From contig QANZ01034890.1 of the NCBI GenBank assembly GCA_003254925.1, positions 5,154 through 69,153 on the forward strand: a DNA stretch of 64,000 nt, in the 5' to 3' direction. The DNA is from Chamaecrista fasciculata (Eukaryota; Streptophyta; Magnoliopsida; Fabales; Fabaceae). The position numbers and the translations under genes are program-made. Below, piece after piece: positions 31,798 to 43,318 of the stretch; position 1 is the first letter of the stretch, and every line of letters starts with the position of its first letter. Below the pieces are notes generated by a model, which saw nothing but the letters and a program-made list of their open reading frames with translations, made no database searches and had not been told where the DNA came from.

Positions 31798-33947
31798 CAG
31801 TTAAAATTCTTTCGTCAAGCTTTCTCTTGATTTTCACAGCTATTGTAGGCCCTTCCCATTAATCTCTCTCTCTCTCTCTCCTTTGGAATATTTGGGCTTA
31901 CAATTAATTAAAAGGGTCCTTCAAAGTTCAAACTCTTAAGTGCTGCACTCCAACGAAACCAAAAGAGAAGGCCCCATTTTATATGCCTAGCTTCCTCTAC
32001 CAACCACAAAAAAGCCACCATACCTATTCATTTCTAATAATGACAAAAACTTAATCTAATTCACTGTGCTATTTAAGAAAATCGTATTTAACTGCAAATA
32101 TATTTGGAATATCTATATATGTAGCGTTCAAACAAAGCAATTAATATTGGATATATATATATATATAAGAGAAAGACACATAAAGTAGATTTGAACACGA
32201 TTTGGTAATTATTATTATTATTGTTATTATTATTATTATTAAATATAGAGGGAATAATATGCATGCACGATTTAAAATGGGAAGTATATATATATATACA
32301 TATATATAATATTTGCTAATAATTAAGAAAAGGAGCCTTTAGTTAATATGCTTTCTTTCTTCTAATATTTATTAGATAAACCATCTAGAACTGGCTTGGG
32401 GCATTTGACGAAAACAAAAAGTATTATTTTATTTTATTTATCCAGTAAGACATGTTGATGCTGGCATGCAATAAGGGCTTTGGTGGGGCAAAGTGATGAG
32501 GACGTGCATGAACATGAAAAATCTGGTCATAGAATGTTTTCAAAAAGAAGAGCCATGAGAAATACATTTTTTATATAACTATTATTTCTGTGAATGGTGC
32601 CTTAGCCTATTCTTCGCCGTGCTTTATGGATCCCCCATTATATAATTATATATTTACGTTAATGTGCTATTAATTAATGCATATATTGTTAATTGTGATA
32701 GGATGAGTGATGATAGGTAGCATAAAGTATAAAGAATAGTAAAGTCTAAGAGATGATGATTTTGGCTTAGGAGCAAAGTGTAAATGGGTCCCCTAGTAAT
32801 GATTAAAGACAGCCATTTCTTCTGCTTCATCAGAAATTAGAAATTAGAAATTAGGAAAATATGTTTGGCAACGCGTAAAGCAAATTGCTTTTTTCTGAAA
32901 TGGAAAGAGAAAATGAGATCTTAGGGGTAAAGTAGACGTTACAAAGATTTTATATGTTTCATGGTGGAAGTAGGACCAACACCATCTGACAAAGCATGAC
33001 GTCATCCTGATTTCATATTTCCCATTTTTTTTTCATATATATATGCATTAAACATATACTCTTTGGTTCTTTTTTTTCCAAAAGAGAAAAAACTGTGTAT
33101 GTTTAATTTATCATTTTAAGATGATAAATGTAGTACTGTAGAGTACAAATAGAAAACCGTGTTAGATTTTAATTATCTATAATATTATATTGGTTTAATG
33201 ACTTTTCTTAATTATGTAAATGATCTTCCTTTACGTTCGAGTCAATTAGAAATTAAGCCAATTTAGTCCTTTATTTTAATTCAAATTAAACCTAGTTCTC
33301 CTTTCTGTTTTTGGTTGGCTGTCCCATGATACGTTTATATTTAATTAATTAGATTGAGTATCTATAGTCTTCCCTTTGAAGTGAACTAAAGCGACCTCTC
33401 TCGCACAAAGGGAGAAAGTTAACCATAATAATTACAAATTACATGTAATCAATGATGAAGTTGGAAAAAGATAGATGAAAGACATATATATACCATTTCA
33501 GATCATATATATATAATTAAAATTACATGAGTGAGACATTATGAGATTATAGAAGCTAGGACAACGTACTTTTTGAATGTTTGGATAATAAGAATTAGCT
33601 AATGATGATAGTTAGATGTTTGAAATTTATAGTGTCATATATATGTATGGATATTGTGAGCCTTATCTTTCTTTTGGGTATGAATCATAGTGACTCTTAT
33701 CAATATTTGATTAATGAGTAATGTTATATATGGGACTAAATTCATGAATGGATAAATATTTGTACATGTGCAGATAGAGATAAGATGTAGAGGGCAGCAA
33801 CTAGTGCCTTTCTTGACGTTGGAGCATGTAAGAGATAACATATGGAGTCAAAGAGAAGGAGGCACCACATCATCTTCTTTGCTTTCAGAATCATCAGCCT
33901 CAACCACTGATCATATCATGGTCCTCCACTATGGTAGATGTGCTTAA
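25830..33947 (+). CDS. LAX2-like: LAX PANICLE 2-like nuclear protein with RAWUL-like C-terminus
   Basis: Coding exons: 25830-26791, 26962-27012, 27140-27212 and 33774-33947. All introns are GT-AG and the frame closes at 419 aa. The N-terminus is low-complexity (Asn, Glu and Arg runs). GWLQLSIG at about residue 138 occupies the place of a conserved EAR-like WLQL motif. The conserved C-terminal half starts at DPPRRPHSGLWFMLQA (about 302), continues PKQPFLPQIPKSYLRIKDG, MTVRLLFKYLVNKLRLDSES and RCRGQQLVPFLTLEHVRDNI, and ends HIMVLHYGRCA. This ubiquitin-like RAWUL-type fold is typical of the rice LAX2 / maize BARREN STALK2 family. Those are nuclear proteins needed for axillary meristem formation; the role in this plant is inferred. 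The ATG chosen begins MTMLPVRSR, matching the family's usual start. The third intron is 6.6 kb and holds transposons; an open frame running past 26791 is intron. Confidence 0.85.
27494..27673 (-). mobile_element. Non-autonomous Helitron, 180 bp (copy D), intronic
   Basis: Same length as copy A (479-658), differing at only about seven positions. Minus strand: TCTTATATTATATGG start, perfect hairpin TTGCGTGCCC / GGGCACGCAA, CTAG end, A/T insertion. The low divergence between A and D suggests recent activity. Confidence 0.88.
29015..29171 (+). mobile_element. Helitron copy E, 157 bp, lacking the 3' hairpin
   Basis: It starts TCTTATATTATATGGCTCC and follows copies A and D to ATTTTACATACATAT, then jumps to AATCCCCTAG without the hairpin. 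The CTAG end and the A/T context are kept. Orientation is opposite to copy D, 1.3 kb away in the same intron. Confidence 0.8.
30919..31078. mobile_element. Short MITE, intronic
   Basis: Second copy of the element at 18811-18969: shares ATTTTAAGGTTTTTTCTGAT at one end and ACCTTAACATG at the other, flanked by TA runs. Confidence 0.5.
31765..31795. repeat. (TC)n microsatellite
   Basis: Pure TC run inside the LAX2-like intron 3; a shorter one lies near 31863-31881. Confidence 0.85.
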
Positions 33948-34684
33948 TTAATATAACGACTTATCTTGTATCCCTGTTAATTAACTTATTCAAACTTTTT
34001 TTCCTTTCTTTCTTTTTAATTTGTCTTCTTTCAATTTTTCTCTTCTAATGCAATTCTTAATTACTTTTGATTGGATTGCTATTGGTTTCTTTTTTTACTC
34101 TCTACTTAATCTTGTATTAATTGATTGTATTGATTTCCAACAGCTAATTAAGCTTAATCTAATCCACGGACTAATAATTCATTAGCTTTTTTTTTTTTGG
34201 CCTGAATATAATTCATTAGTTAAGGGATGGGATTACACTGTGTTTCGTTTTCGTTTGGTAAAGATGATATATTAAAACCCAAAGGCCAGTGGAAAAGTCC
34301 AAAAAGAAAATGGACCAAGCCATTTTGTTTGGGCTTTATGGGCCAACCATGGGATGTAATGGATTATTAACCAATAAGATAATGACATGTGGAAGAATTT
34401 GTTGTATGTAACTAGTGGTGTGACCCCATACACAGTTTTGATTGGTTAAAAAAATTATTTTTTTATTATTTTTCAGCATTAAATTACATCAATAGCTATA
34501 ATTATGCCACATCAGCCATTGCATCCCATGTCAAGAATCAAACTTTGCATCTTAGACTAACCCTATATATAATGATTAATTTATCTTTTACATACATAAC
34601 TAATATATTCTGACAAAAAAAAAATATAACTAATATATATCATCCCTCCAGAGAATGAGTACAAAATAGTGATTTTATTTTTAA
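33948..34684 (+). other. 3' flank of the LAX2-like gene
   Basis: Presumed 3' UTR and downstream DNA with pyrimidine and T runs. At about 34490-34570 it holds a sequence homologous to one arm of the MITE at 20641-20895 (shared AAACTTTGCATCTTAGACTA), so a partial copy. Confidence 0.5.
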
Positions 34685-35113
34685 GGGTAAATTACACTTT
34701 GGTACCCTGTGGTTTGACCCTATTTCACTTTGGTACCCTGTGGTTTGAAACTTGACACTTTGGTACCCTGTGGTATTCTCCATTAACACTTTGGTACCCT
34801 TTGGAGCTATTTTGTAATTTTAACCATAACAAATTTTGCAAAAATTACATATTGACCCCAAAAAATTTTCAAAAAATTACAAATAGGTCCTGGATACATA
34901 TTATATAGGGACTAAAATGAAAAATTTAAAATTTTTTTGGGGTCAATTTGTAATTTTTGTAAAATTTATTATGGTTAAAATTACAAAATAGCTCCAAAGG
35001 GTACCAAAGTGTTAATGGAGAATACCACAGGGTACCAAAGTGTCAAGTTCAAAACCACAGGGTACCAAAGTGAAATAGGGTCAAACCACAGGGTACCAAA
35101 GTGTAATTTACCC
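34685..35113. mobile_element. Fold-back Mutator-like MITE, 429 bp
   Basis: Exact 9-bp duplications TATTTTTAA lie at 34676-34684 and 35114-35122. The element is almost entirely one inverted repeat: two arms of about 190 bp around a short centre. Each arm carries four copies of the module CACTTTGGTACCCTGTGGT with unequal spacers, then TTTTGTAATTTTAACCATAA. The arms are nearly identical, so the element is younger than its relative at 12962-13978, or arm conversion is keeping the arms alike. No coding capacity. Confidence 0.88.
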
Positions 35114-35122
35114 TATTTTTAA

Positions 35123-36175
35123 TTGATGATAACAAGGAAATATCTAAAAAAGAACTCATTTTGTTAAAAAATTTAATTCTATTGAAAGAAAAGCAAATAA
35201 TAAAAACCGCAATCTGTATATATAGCATATGAAATATTTAAGTAACAGACGAGCCACAATCCACAGCCTCCAAAGTTGAATTTATAGTTTAGTTTGTATG
35301 CCTGAATTCTGTTAACACTTAAATTAATTTCTACCCACCTCTAATACTACTGATGGTGGTCATACATCACAAGATTTTATTTGATCTGAACAAGTATCAA
35401 AAGCTCTATATTTCTTCACAAAGCATACGACTAGAGGATTCATCCAAACAGCAGTTTATTGAGCTCAAGTCAAAACGTTGCAAAAATTGATGAGACCAAT
35501 GATATAGGAAGGAGAACGAATCAGTATGAGGCAGACTATGATGAACGCAGAATATGCAGTGTAATGAGATAATTCAATTAGATAAACATGGTGACACTCA
35601 CAAACCTGAAGAAACTATAAGGAAGAGCAAGACTCCGAGTCTAAAAGGAAAAAAGAATCAGGAGAATAAGGCAGGAATGCAAAATGCAAGGCTATATATG
35701 TATAAATAACTCATAATACAATGCTCACGAATCATGAAGAATATGCTCAATTATAACCATTCTTGCTACAGTTATTGAAATTCTAAGGAGATGAGGGGAA
35801 GGTGAAAGTATCAGGAATTTCATTCACCATTACATTGCATATAGATGAACTTCTGGCAAAAGGTACAGACAACTTCAAAACTTATCAAAAATTGAAAAAC
35901 AAATTGAACAGAACAATTTCTTAGAGAGAAAGTGAAGTGCTTCAAGGGGATCGACAAACAAATAGATTATACAGTTTCCTTCTTTCAAAAGTTCGAGTGC
36001 ATAAAAAATCAAAGGGCAGTGCACCTGAGTTAGTTACACAGAGGCGCCATAACACATCAGAATTGAGCATCTGATGTGAAACCATGGGCTTTTATTATTA
36101 TGATTATTATTAATTTAATTTAAAATTTTTTACTTTTTTAAAAATTAAGAATCAAAGAAAATATCTTAAGGCGCT
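35123..36175. other. Intergenic stretch
   Basis: No gene or bounded repeat recognised. Confidence 0.5.
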
Positions 36176-36960
36176 GTAAGTGATTATTAGTTGTGTCTGT
36201 ACATGGCACTGTTGTATAGTAGCTCTTAGTCAAATTGTTTCTAGTCCCTGTCATACCAAAAGGTGTACTCTCTATGGGACTCTTTTATAGGTCTACTTCT
36301 AATCTGTCTCTTGCAGCTTTTTGGGATAGTGACTGCCCTCTTGCCCCTCAACCCGACATTCTCTTACAGGTTATTGTGTGTTCTTATGAGGTAATGCCAT
36401 TTCCAGGAAAACCAAGAATTCTGAGGTAGAGTATGACCAATACAATATGTGAGTTGCAATGGATCACCTATGTGCTTAGGATCTTGGTATCATTGTTCTC
36501 ACACCAATTGCTTTTTGGTGTAACAATAAGTCTACTCTCCACATAGCTGCTAATCCTGTTTACCAGGAGAGGACTTGACTGTGAGGTGGTGCAAGATAAG
36601 TTCAAGGAGTTCATCAGTCCTCACTCCTCAGCATGTTTCGTCTCAGCAGAGTTCTCTTCTTTTTTGTCCAAGTTGGGGCTCCTTCAAAAGCCTCCAACTT
36701 GAGGAAGGAATGTAAGTAGTTACTATTTATGCGAGTACATGGCACTTTAGTAGTTTGTTAATAGATCAATTAGTCATTTGCTATCTTCTGTTGCTGTCAC
36801 GTGAGCTAGCTCACATGTATATATGTATTCTTTTCTCAAAGGAACAACAGAAGTATAATTTTACTCAACTTCAGCTTATAGTTTGTATAGGCGTCTACAG
36901 ATTAGTAGATGAGATGCCTCTACCCAGGAAGAAGAGGAACCTCTACTTACTAAAGTAAGG
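36176..36960 (+). mobile_element. Ty1/copia retrotransposon fossil
   Basis: A short, heavily broken remnant. The part from about 36230 to 36700 resembles the C-terminal RNase H end of copia polyproteins. Similar sequences of about 60 bp (TGTAAGT..., with GTACATGGCACT) stand at 36176 and 36708, and look like LTR starts on both sides of it. Most of the element is missing; it is old and non-functional. Confidence 0.6.
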
Positions 36961-38276
36961 CACCTCTACCAGCTAAAGATAAAGTACTCCCATCCAACCA
37001 TCAGACAATAAATATAAGTAAGAACTCCTAGATGCGTAACAATGTAGTACCTTGGCATGGCAGAAAGCCCTTTAGCACCAGCCTTGATCAAAGAGTTCTC
37101 TTATACTAGTCGAGGCCTAGGACAAAGTCTTTATCTTAACCTCTTTGACACACCGTAGTCCCTAATATCTTTCTAGTGATAAAGGAGATTCAAAGTGCTT
37201 AGTGAATCTATATTTTGGACAACAAATCAAACACTTCACTCTACCCCTCCCAAGAGTACGAGAAGGAGAAAAGTATGATGCGAAGAGATGATCACATGTA
37301 CGATATGGAGTATGATGTTATGTTGTCTATCTCTATATCCCGTGAAAAATATTTTATCCGTATCTAGACTTAGAATGAGTATTAAAAAATTAATCATCAT
37401 CTCTACACTCTACAAATAGTTGAATTCTAATACATGGATGCAGAACCAGAAAATTTTCAAAATAAATCATTATTTTTTATTGGCAAAAACTTCTTTATCA
37501 ATTTTGTCTTTTGTAACCACCAAAAAGAAAATAAAAATAAATCATAGATATGAATACATCTTTAAATTACTTCAAAATATAAAAAATATTTAACATTTTA
37601 TCCTTACAATTTTACAATTTGTCCACACATAAAATTCAAACGTTACATTTATTTGTATGTATAAATAAATATATACTGTTACCTGTAGGTAGATTGGATG
37701 ACTCTTATTCATCTCTGGACCCGAACACATTAATTTCTTAAGGTAAATCTCTACACTCAAACCCATTCACTTTTCACTTAGACCGGACACAAATCCTAAA
37801 GGTAAAATTTACAAGTTCCTTTTCGATATGAATATTATGATCATCCCTATTGATGGGATCATCAGTTCATCACCTCACTAAGAGTCAACACAATGTGACT
37901 TCAGAAGGACTACATAGTGGCTGCTGTTGACTTTTTGAAGAAGCAATGGTCTTAAGCCAAATGCCACTGGAGACACTCCAATTTAAACAAGGCTGGAAAG
38001 TGGGAAGAAGTGATGCTCATCCTTTTCTTAAGAACAATCCTAGGGAATGGTTTGGTAGGAATGAAGTAAAGGTCTCTTCATGCTAAGGCATAATTGCTCT
38101 AGGTTAGCCAGGTAAATGTTTAATAAGCTAATCCCAGAATCAGACTTTTGATAACTAAATAAAAAATATTTTAAATGTTAAAGGGGACAGTACAAAAATA
38201 AGCAGCGAAGAAAACTATATCATAACCTGAGAAACAAAATTAAATATATAAATCCATATCTATTTGCAGGGTAATT
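36961..38276. other. Intergenic stretch with a dispersed repeat
   Basis: No gene seen. About 38010-38115 contains a segment (GAACAATCCTAGGG, TTTGGTAGGAATGAAGTAAA) homologous to about 47060-47160, inside the LTR-like region there. This suggests an old LTR-element fragment. Confidence 0.45.
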
Positions 38277-40050
38277 TACAAATAACTGCCGGTTTACCTC
38301 AAAATCAGTTTGCTCCACTATGGTTAAAAGTCTGTCATTAGACCCCTTGAAGTTTTGCTCAAAATCAGTTTAATAGTTCACCTCTTCTGGTAAGTGTGAC
38401 ACTTAATTCCTTTGGGCTTGGTTTAGTTACCGCCACTTAACTATATACCTTGATAAATTCTATCCAAAAACTAACCAAATTAGTCACATGCTAGTTATTA
38501 AAATTCGTTTGCAATCTTACAATTTAAAAATTGTCATTCAATCCTAATGTATATTATAATTGATATTGTTCATTTAACCCGTTAGAGGGCAACACTAAGG
38601 CTCCGTTTGGTAGCCATGAAAAGAGTTTTACATTGTAAAACTCTACGAATTTCGAGACTTTCATGTGTTTGGTATGGTAATTTAAGCTATGTAAAGTGGA
38701 TTACAATGTAAAGGGTTTTACATTACATAGGCCATTTTTCTTTACTTCACATTTCTGATGTAATTCAAGTCTACCTAGGGAATTATGGTAGAATTCCTAA
38801 TTTGCCCCTCTCACTCTCATCCCATTTTCTCCCCCTAAGGTGGCCGGCGACAGCGGCGGCGGTTGACGGCGGCGCCGGCCACCATGGACGGCGGCGCCGG
38901 CCACCGTGGACGGCGGTGGTGGGTGGCGGCGGCGGCAGTCTTGTGGTGGTTGTGGGAAGGGCATTTTTGTCATTTTTTTCTATATCTATTTTACTTTCCC
39001 TCCCCTACCTTTTTATACCAAACACTTTCAATCTTTACCTACTTTACATTCCCTCAACTACTTTTCCTTTCCCTCACAATTTTTCCCTTGTAAAACCCTT
39101 TCCTTTACATACCCCCAACCTTACCAAACGGACCCTAATCATTCAACGCTTTAATTTATTATTTAAAATATTATTCAACACTTAAAAATTATTAAATAAT
39201 TCAATATAAATTACAGTTCTAACATAAAAAAATGAAATTATAATTACAGGAGAAGAAAAGTTACAAAAAAAAAATTAATATATGCTATATAAAATTTCAT
39301 GAATAAAAAACAAATATGGTCATAAACAACAATATAGTTGCAAAATACTAAATCCATTTAAACAGATCATGTTTACAACTGATCAGACCAAAATCACATC
39401 CTAGTTCATATTAAGTACACACAGATAAATTACAAACGAATTCTAGAATTAGATATTCCCTATATAATTTTTTTTTCTTGCCGTCTTTCTTGTGTTCTGG
39501 TTGGGTAGTATTATGTTTCCATTGCTCTGGGTACTGACGTTTCCTTTTAATCAAGATAAAGAAAAACTATTTTGTTTTGTGCTACCAAAAACTAGACTGG
39601 AAATACTCTAATTATGAAACCCTGAAAAAATAAATTGCTCAAACTAAAAATTATTACCAAAACTGATGAAGATATGAAGGCAAGGCAGGAAGCAACGGAG
39701 CAAACATAGTGTATTATTGAAAGGAATAGAGATTTCTGATCTCACTACAGTTCTTGGTGACATGCTAGGGCTTCTTTTAGAGCTAAACCAATTGTTCATC
39801 TAGTTTAGAATGATATTTATGATTTCCTTTAAAATTGAACAAAGAAAAAGCATTAAATGGTTAACTGGTAACAAATATCTTAGGAGTGTCAAAATGACAC
39901 ACTTTGAATTGAACCACAGGGGACAACCGGACAAATTAATTTAGAGCTAAATCACATGGGATAAGTGACAAAATTTCAACCACAGTGGAGCCTTGGGGAG
40001 GGGAGGGGAGGAATTAAACATGGAAGTAATCTGTAATTTATTCTTACTTG
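38277..40050. repeat. Possible outer fold-back element interrupted by a MITE
   Basis: The left side (38277-38480) and right side (39890-40050) hold similar inverted text: CTCCACTATGGTTAAAAG against its counterpart with CCACAGTGG and TTTCAACC. They could be the arms of an older Mutator-like element into which the Harbinger-type MITE at 38599 inserted. Ends are not defined. Confidence 0.35.
38599..39135. mobile_element. Tourist/Harbinger-type MITE, 537 bp
   Basis: Terminal inverted repeats GGCTCCGTTTGGTA / TACCAAACGGACCC with 3-bp duplications TAA on both sides (38596-38598 and 39136-39138), as expected of PIF/Harbinger elements. The subterminal parts match the copy at 46028-46559. The centre is a GC-rich block of GGCGGCGCCGGCCACC repeats that gives a spurious Gly/Ala-rich reading frame. 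Confidence 0.85.
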
Positions 40051-40712
40051 TAAGTTGTAAAATAATACAATGACAAGGACAAACTAACTCAGCAACCATA
40101 TATTTCAAACCAGTTAGTCATTTAAATTGCAAGATGTAAATATAATGAATAAGAGGTTTAAGTTTTCTTTAGCTGATCATCACAGAAAAGGGATGGGAAT
40201 CTTTCTCTCTATCTTTGTTTTTTTTGGTTTATGAGTGTTGGGGCACCTATGAGTAATGAGTGTGGTAACTAGTTTAGTTATGGTTATATATCCATAAATC
40301 ACCATAAAGTTTGATCTCATCAAGACACGTCTACCTTAAAGCCTAATTAAAGCTTCGGAAATATTACAAATGCATAGTAGTCCTGCCACAGGTAAAATAT
40401 GTAGATTTCTAATAAAAGAGTAATTATTACACAACAATTCAATACTTATTATCATTAGATGCAGCTGAATTACCTGAGTGGCTACGCCTCGAATGGATAG
40501 CTCAAGCATAATCAAGTCATGTTCTCGCTAAACTTCATAATTTCAAACAGTAAAATTTATAAGCGAAAAAACTCATGGCAAAATGGGAAAGATATGAACT
40601 ATCAAAACGTATTCAAAACTTTGAACTTAAAAGCCATAGGGGAAAACTTTAGACATGCATTTCTATCCAGTTTCCACTACTTTAAGCCATGGCGAAGGAA
40701 ATTACACGTTTA
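39136..40712. other. Intergenic DNA downstream of the SAM-domain gene
   Basis: Non-coding, AT-rich. The part nearest 40712 is the presumed 3' UTR of the minus-strand SAM gene. Confidence 0.45.
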
Positions 40713-41657
40713 TTACCGATAAAAAGAAGCCCGTGAATATCCTTCCCTAAGCTTTTGAATTGCAGAGTACATTTTCCGCCTGGAACCAACAGCATTTATT
40801 CCCATATCCTTGAGATCCTCCAAAGTTAACATGGGCAACACTTCATCGTCTACCTCATGTATCTCAAACATGGGAGCATACCTACTTAGCCCCAATTCAA
40901 TGAGCCACGACCTCACTCCCTCGCTCGTCCCACACTTCCGATCCCTTAAATCGGATTCCGGCAAGTTATCGAATTCCATATCATCGTTTTCACGAGTCTC
41001 AGAAACCATGTGCCGACCAGTGGGTCTTCTTCGCCCATGCCACAAATCAAGCTCGACGTTATCCACCGAGTGTACTGGACTGTGGTCTTTGGTAGGACTA
41101 CTGGGATCGGGATCGAAATCCCGAAACCCTTCGTTTTCATCTTCTCTGCTATCACCTTCTACGCCATCATCGACTCGCGAAGCCGTCACCCAACTAGATC
41201 TTACCCGCTTGGTCGCTGTTCCGCGCTTTGCTTTGGCTTTCCGAATCCCGAATTCCGTGCTCCCGTTTCCATTATGGTTATTCATGTACTCAAACTCCTG
41301 ATTCTCTTGCGAATCGACAGCGCCGTTAACGAGATTAGTTAATGAGCGAGCCTTCATAGATTTAGATGACGGAGCAGAAGTAGATTCTTTAGGTAACCTC
41401 CATGGATGCTTGGTTGGTCGGCGCGTATGCGATTCGTAGGCGAGTGTGGCGGGTTGATCGCCGATGTCGCCCAATCGGACGCTAGGGCGTCGCTGGCGTT
41501 TCGGCGGACCTGCCGTATCGGTGTAGAGCTGGGTGGTAACAATCGGAGCGATGGTTGAGGTAGGTGCCGGAAAAGGCGCCGCCGTATCTGAAGCATTATT
41601 GGCGGCGGTTGACGGTAAGATAACCGGAGCTTCCGGTGGCTGAATCTCAGCTGCCAT
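40713..41657 (-). CDS. SAM-domain protein (plant family, unknown function)
   Basis: A single exon of 314 aa. The N-terminal ~70 residues are Ala/Pro/Thr-rich, then a basic stretch (PPKRQRRPSVRLGDIGDQPA) that may be a nuclear signal, a middle with acidic and KAKRGTATKR parts, and a C-terminal sterile alpha motif at about 245-305 (VRSWLIELGLSRYAPMFEIH, LTLEDLKDMGINAVGSRRKM). SAM domains mediate protein-protein or RNA contacts; the partner is unknown. Length and layout fit plant single-SAM proteins. The ATG at 41657 (MAAEIQPPEAP) is the first in the frame. It stands alone between transposon belts and on the opposite strand to the other host genes. I give no symbol. Confidence 0.85.
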   Translation of the reverse strand: MAAEIQPPEAPVILPSTAANNASDTAAPFPAPTSTIAPIVTTQLYTDTAGPPKRQRRPSVRLGDIGDQPATLAYESHTRRPTKHPWRLPKESTSAPSSKSMKARSLTNLVNGAVDSQENQEFEYMNNHNGNGSTEFGIRKAKAKRGTATKRVRSSWVTASRVDDGVEGDSREDENEGFRDFDPDPSSPTKDHSPVHSVDNVELDLWHGRRRPTGRHMVSETRENDDMEFDNLPESDLRDRKCGTSEGVRSWLIELGLSRYAPMFEIHEVDDEVLPMLTLEDLKDMGINAVGSRRKMYSAIQKLREGYSRASFYR

Positions 41658-42040
41658 AGAAGCAATTTGCAGTGTGAAAAAGGGAAGAGTGTGAAGTAGT
41701 AGAAAAGCGAGGCATAGAGGAAGAAAGAGAAGAGCGAGGCTTCAATGTTGAAGAGGATAAGGATTCACAAAGAAACACTTTGACTCTCATCAATGTGAAA
41801 TGCCTTAGCCTTCAGCTTCAGTCCCTAATGTGTTAGATTGGGCCGGAATGAAAGTTTCAGATTTCGTGGAAATAATAAAAGCACCCCTTATAAATAATAT
41901 TACTTGGGCTCTTGGCCCTTGGGCCTATTCCTCCTACATATAAAACTCATAAATTGTTTTTGGCCTGAATATAAAACTCATAAGTAAAAACATCTGATTG
42001 GCATTATTGGAGCCTTTAATTACTGTACTATAGTTCTGAC
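41658..42040 (-). promoter_or_regulatory. Upstream region of the SAM-domain gene
   Basis: Purine-rich (GAAGAGCGAGG-type) leader just upstream of the ATG on the coding strand; no clear TATA box. Position-based call. Confidence 0.35.
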
Positions 42041-42549
42041 CCAAAAATAATATTGGGCTGAAATACTAATTTCATCCCTAAAATTTACACCAAATATTAA
42101 TTTAGTCCTCAATATTTTTTTGTGGTCAATTTTGTTTTGCATTTTGGTCAATTTTATATTTTAACTAACTTCTTTCAATTAATATTTTTTGGTAAAAACA
42201 AGTTTAGGTGAGTTGAGCCTCGAGGCTTAGCAAGGTCAGAACATGCCTCTAGGCTCTATGAGCGCTTACAGATGTACTTACAGATCACCTACCAACAAGG
42301 CCCTCACATTGGCAACGGGAATCAAACTCACAGACTTGTGAATTATTAGTCAACTTCTTACCAATTGGGTCAACATTTGTTGATCTTCTTTCAATTAATT
42401 AATAATAAACTACATCATGTTTTTTAATTGAGTTAAGATTTGAGTTTCTTTTTCTATCAATTTTTCATTATATATCATTAGCCAGGTAAATTCTATCGTT
42501 AATATTTTGTTAAAATAAAAAAAATAATAAAATTGATCAAAATATAAAA

Positions 42550-43318
42550 TGATACATCACTATTTGGGCGTACGCCTAAACGGCCCTCGCACCGGGCCTC
42601 TTCCCCCCTTCACACCCTGCAAAGCGCGCTCGAACCAATCAAGTGCCCTCCGCATAGTTAGGGGCGCCCCCCTCTACCCAGGAGGGGGCGCCCGACTACC
42701 TCGCTCCGCACAGTTAGGGGCGCCCCCCTCTACCCAGGAGGGGACGCTCGACTACCTCGCTCCGCACAGTTAGGGGCGCCCCCTCCACCCAGGAGCGGAG
42801 GCCCGACTACCTCGCTCCGCACAGTTAGGGGCGCCCCCCTCCACCCAGGAGCATGGCGCCCGCCTCCAGCTTAACACTCAGTCACCCACGACTACCTCGC
42901 TCCGCAATCCACGCTACGGGAGATCGTGGGCTACTGACTTGTTCACACCCACGTTCTCCAGTATTATGGCGACCGCCCGGCAACATGGCAGGCAACCACC
43001 CACGATTGCCTTGCTCCGCAAATCTCGGTCTCCACCATCTCTGCTGGTGGAGATCGTGTCTGGTTACGTGGTCCGCCCCGCGCGCTGACCACCTCTCCCC
43101 CCTGCTCTATAAATAGAGCTCAACTCAGCAGTTCAAGGTTAGCTACTTCTTACACTCTGAATTTCTCTTACTCTCTTATCACTCTCTTACTAACTTGAGC
43201 GTCGGAGTACACTTCGCAGGGCCCCCCTGTGAAGCTCTTGCAGGTTCTTGCTCAACACTTGGCTCTCGCAGCCCCCTCCGGTGAACTAGGTAAGTGCTAG
43301 CCATTTTCCAGTTTATCA
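42550..43318 (+). mobile_element. Solo LTR, Ty3/gypsy-like fossil
   Basis: Bounded by TGATA...TATCA with the 5-bp target duplication TAAAA on both sides (42545-42549 and 43319-43323). It holds a promoter-like CTATAAATAGAGC near 43107 and the phrase ACTTGAGCGTCGGAGT, common in plant gypsy LTRs. It is strikingly GC-rich for the region and contains a 56-bp tandem repeat. No internal coding part remains: a solo LTR left by recombination. Age unknown, but the intact ends and duplication suggest it is not very old. Confidence 0.8.
42650..42872 (+). repeat. 56-bp tandem repeat in the solo LTR
   Basis: Four units start at 42650, 42706, 42762 and 42817. Each opens with CCGCACAGTTAGGGGCGCC and includes CACCCAGGAG and CGACTACCTCGCT. 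They are about 75% GC in an otherwise AT-rich window. Confidence 0.85.

Larger units (their letters stand above)
27213..33773 (+). other. 6.6-kb intron 3 of the LAX2-like gene
   Basis: Donor GAG|GTACTT, acceptor GTGCAG|ATAGAG. It contains two oppositely oriented Helitron copies, one short MITE, TA and CT microsatellites and an N at 30461 beside a CT run. No other gene is seen inside it. Confidence 0.75.

Noticed and set aside
38802-39185. Open frame of 127 codons, Gly/Ala/Arg-rich start (and overlapping frames to 39154)
   Set aside because: Lies inside the Harbinger-type MITE; arises from its GC-rich repeat core and has no family resemblance.
42549-43116. Two Pro/Arg-rich open frames
   Set aside because: They lie in the GC-rich tandem repeats of the solo LTR and have no protein-like features.
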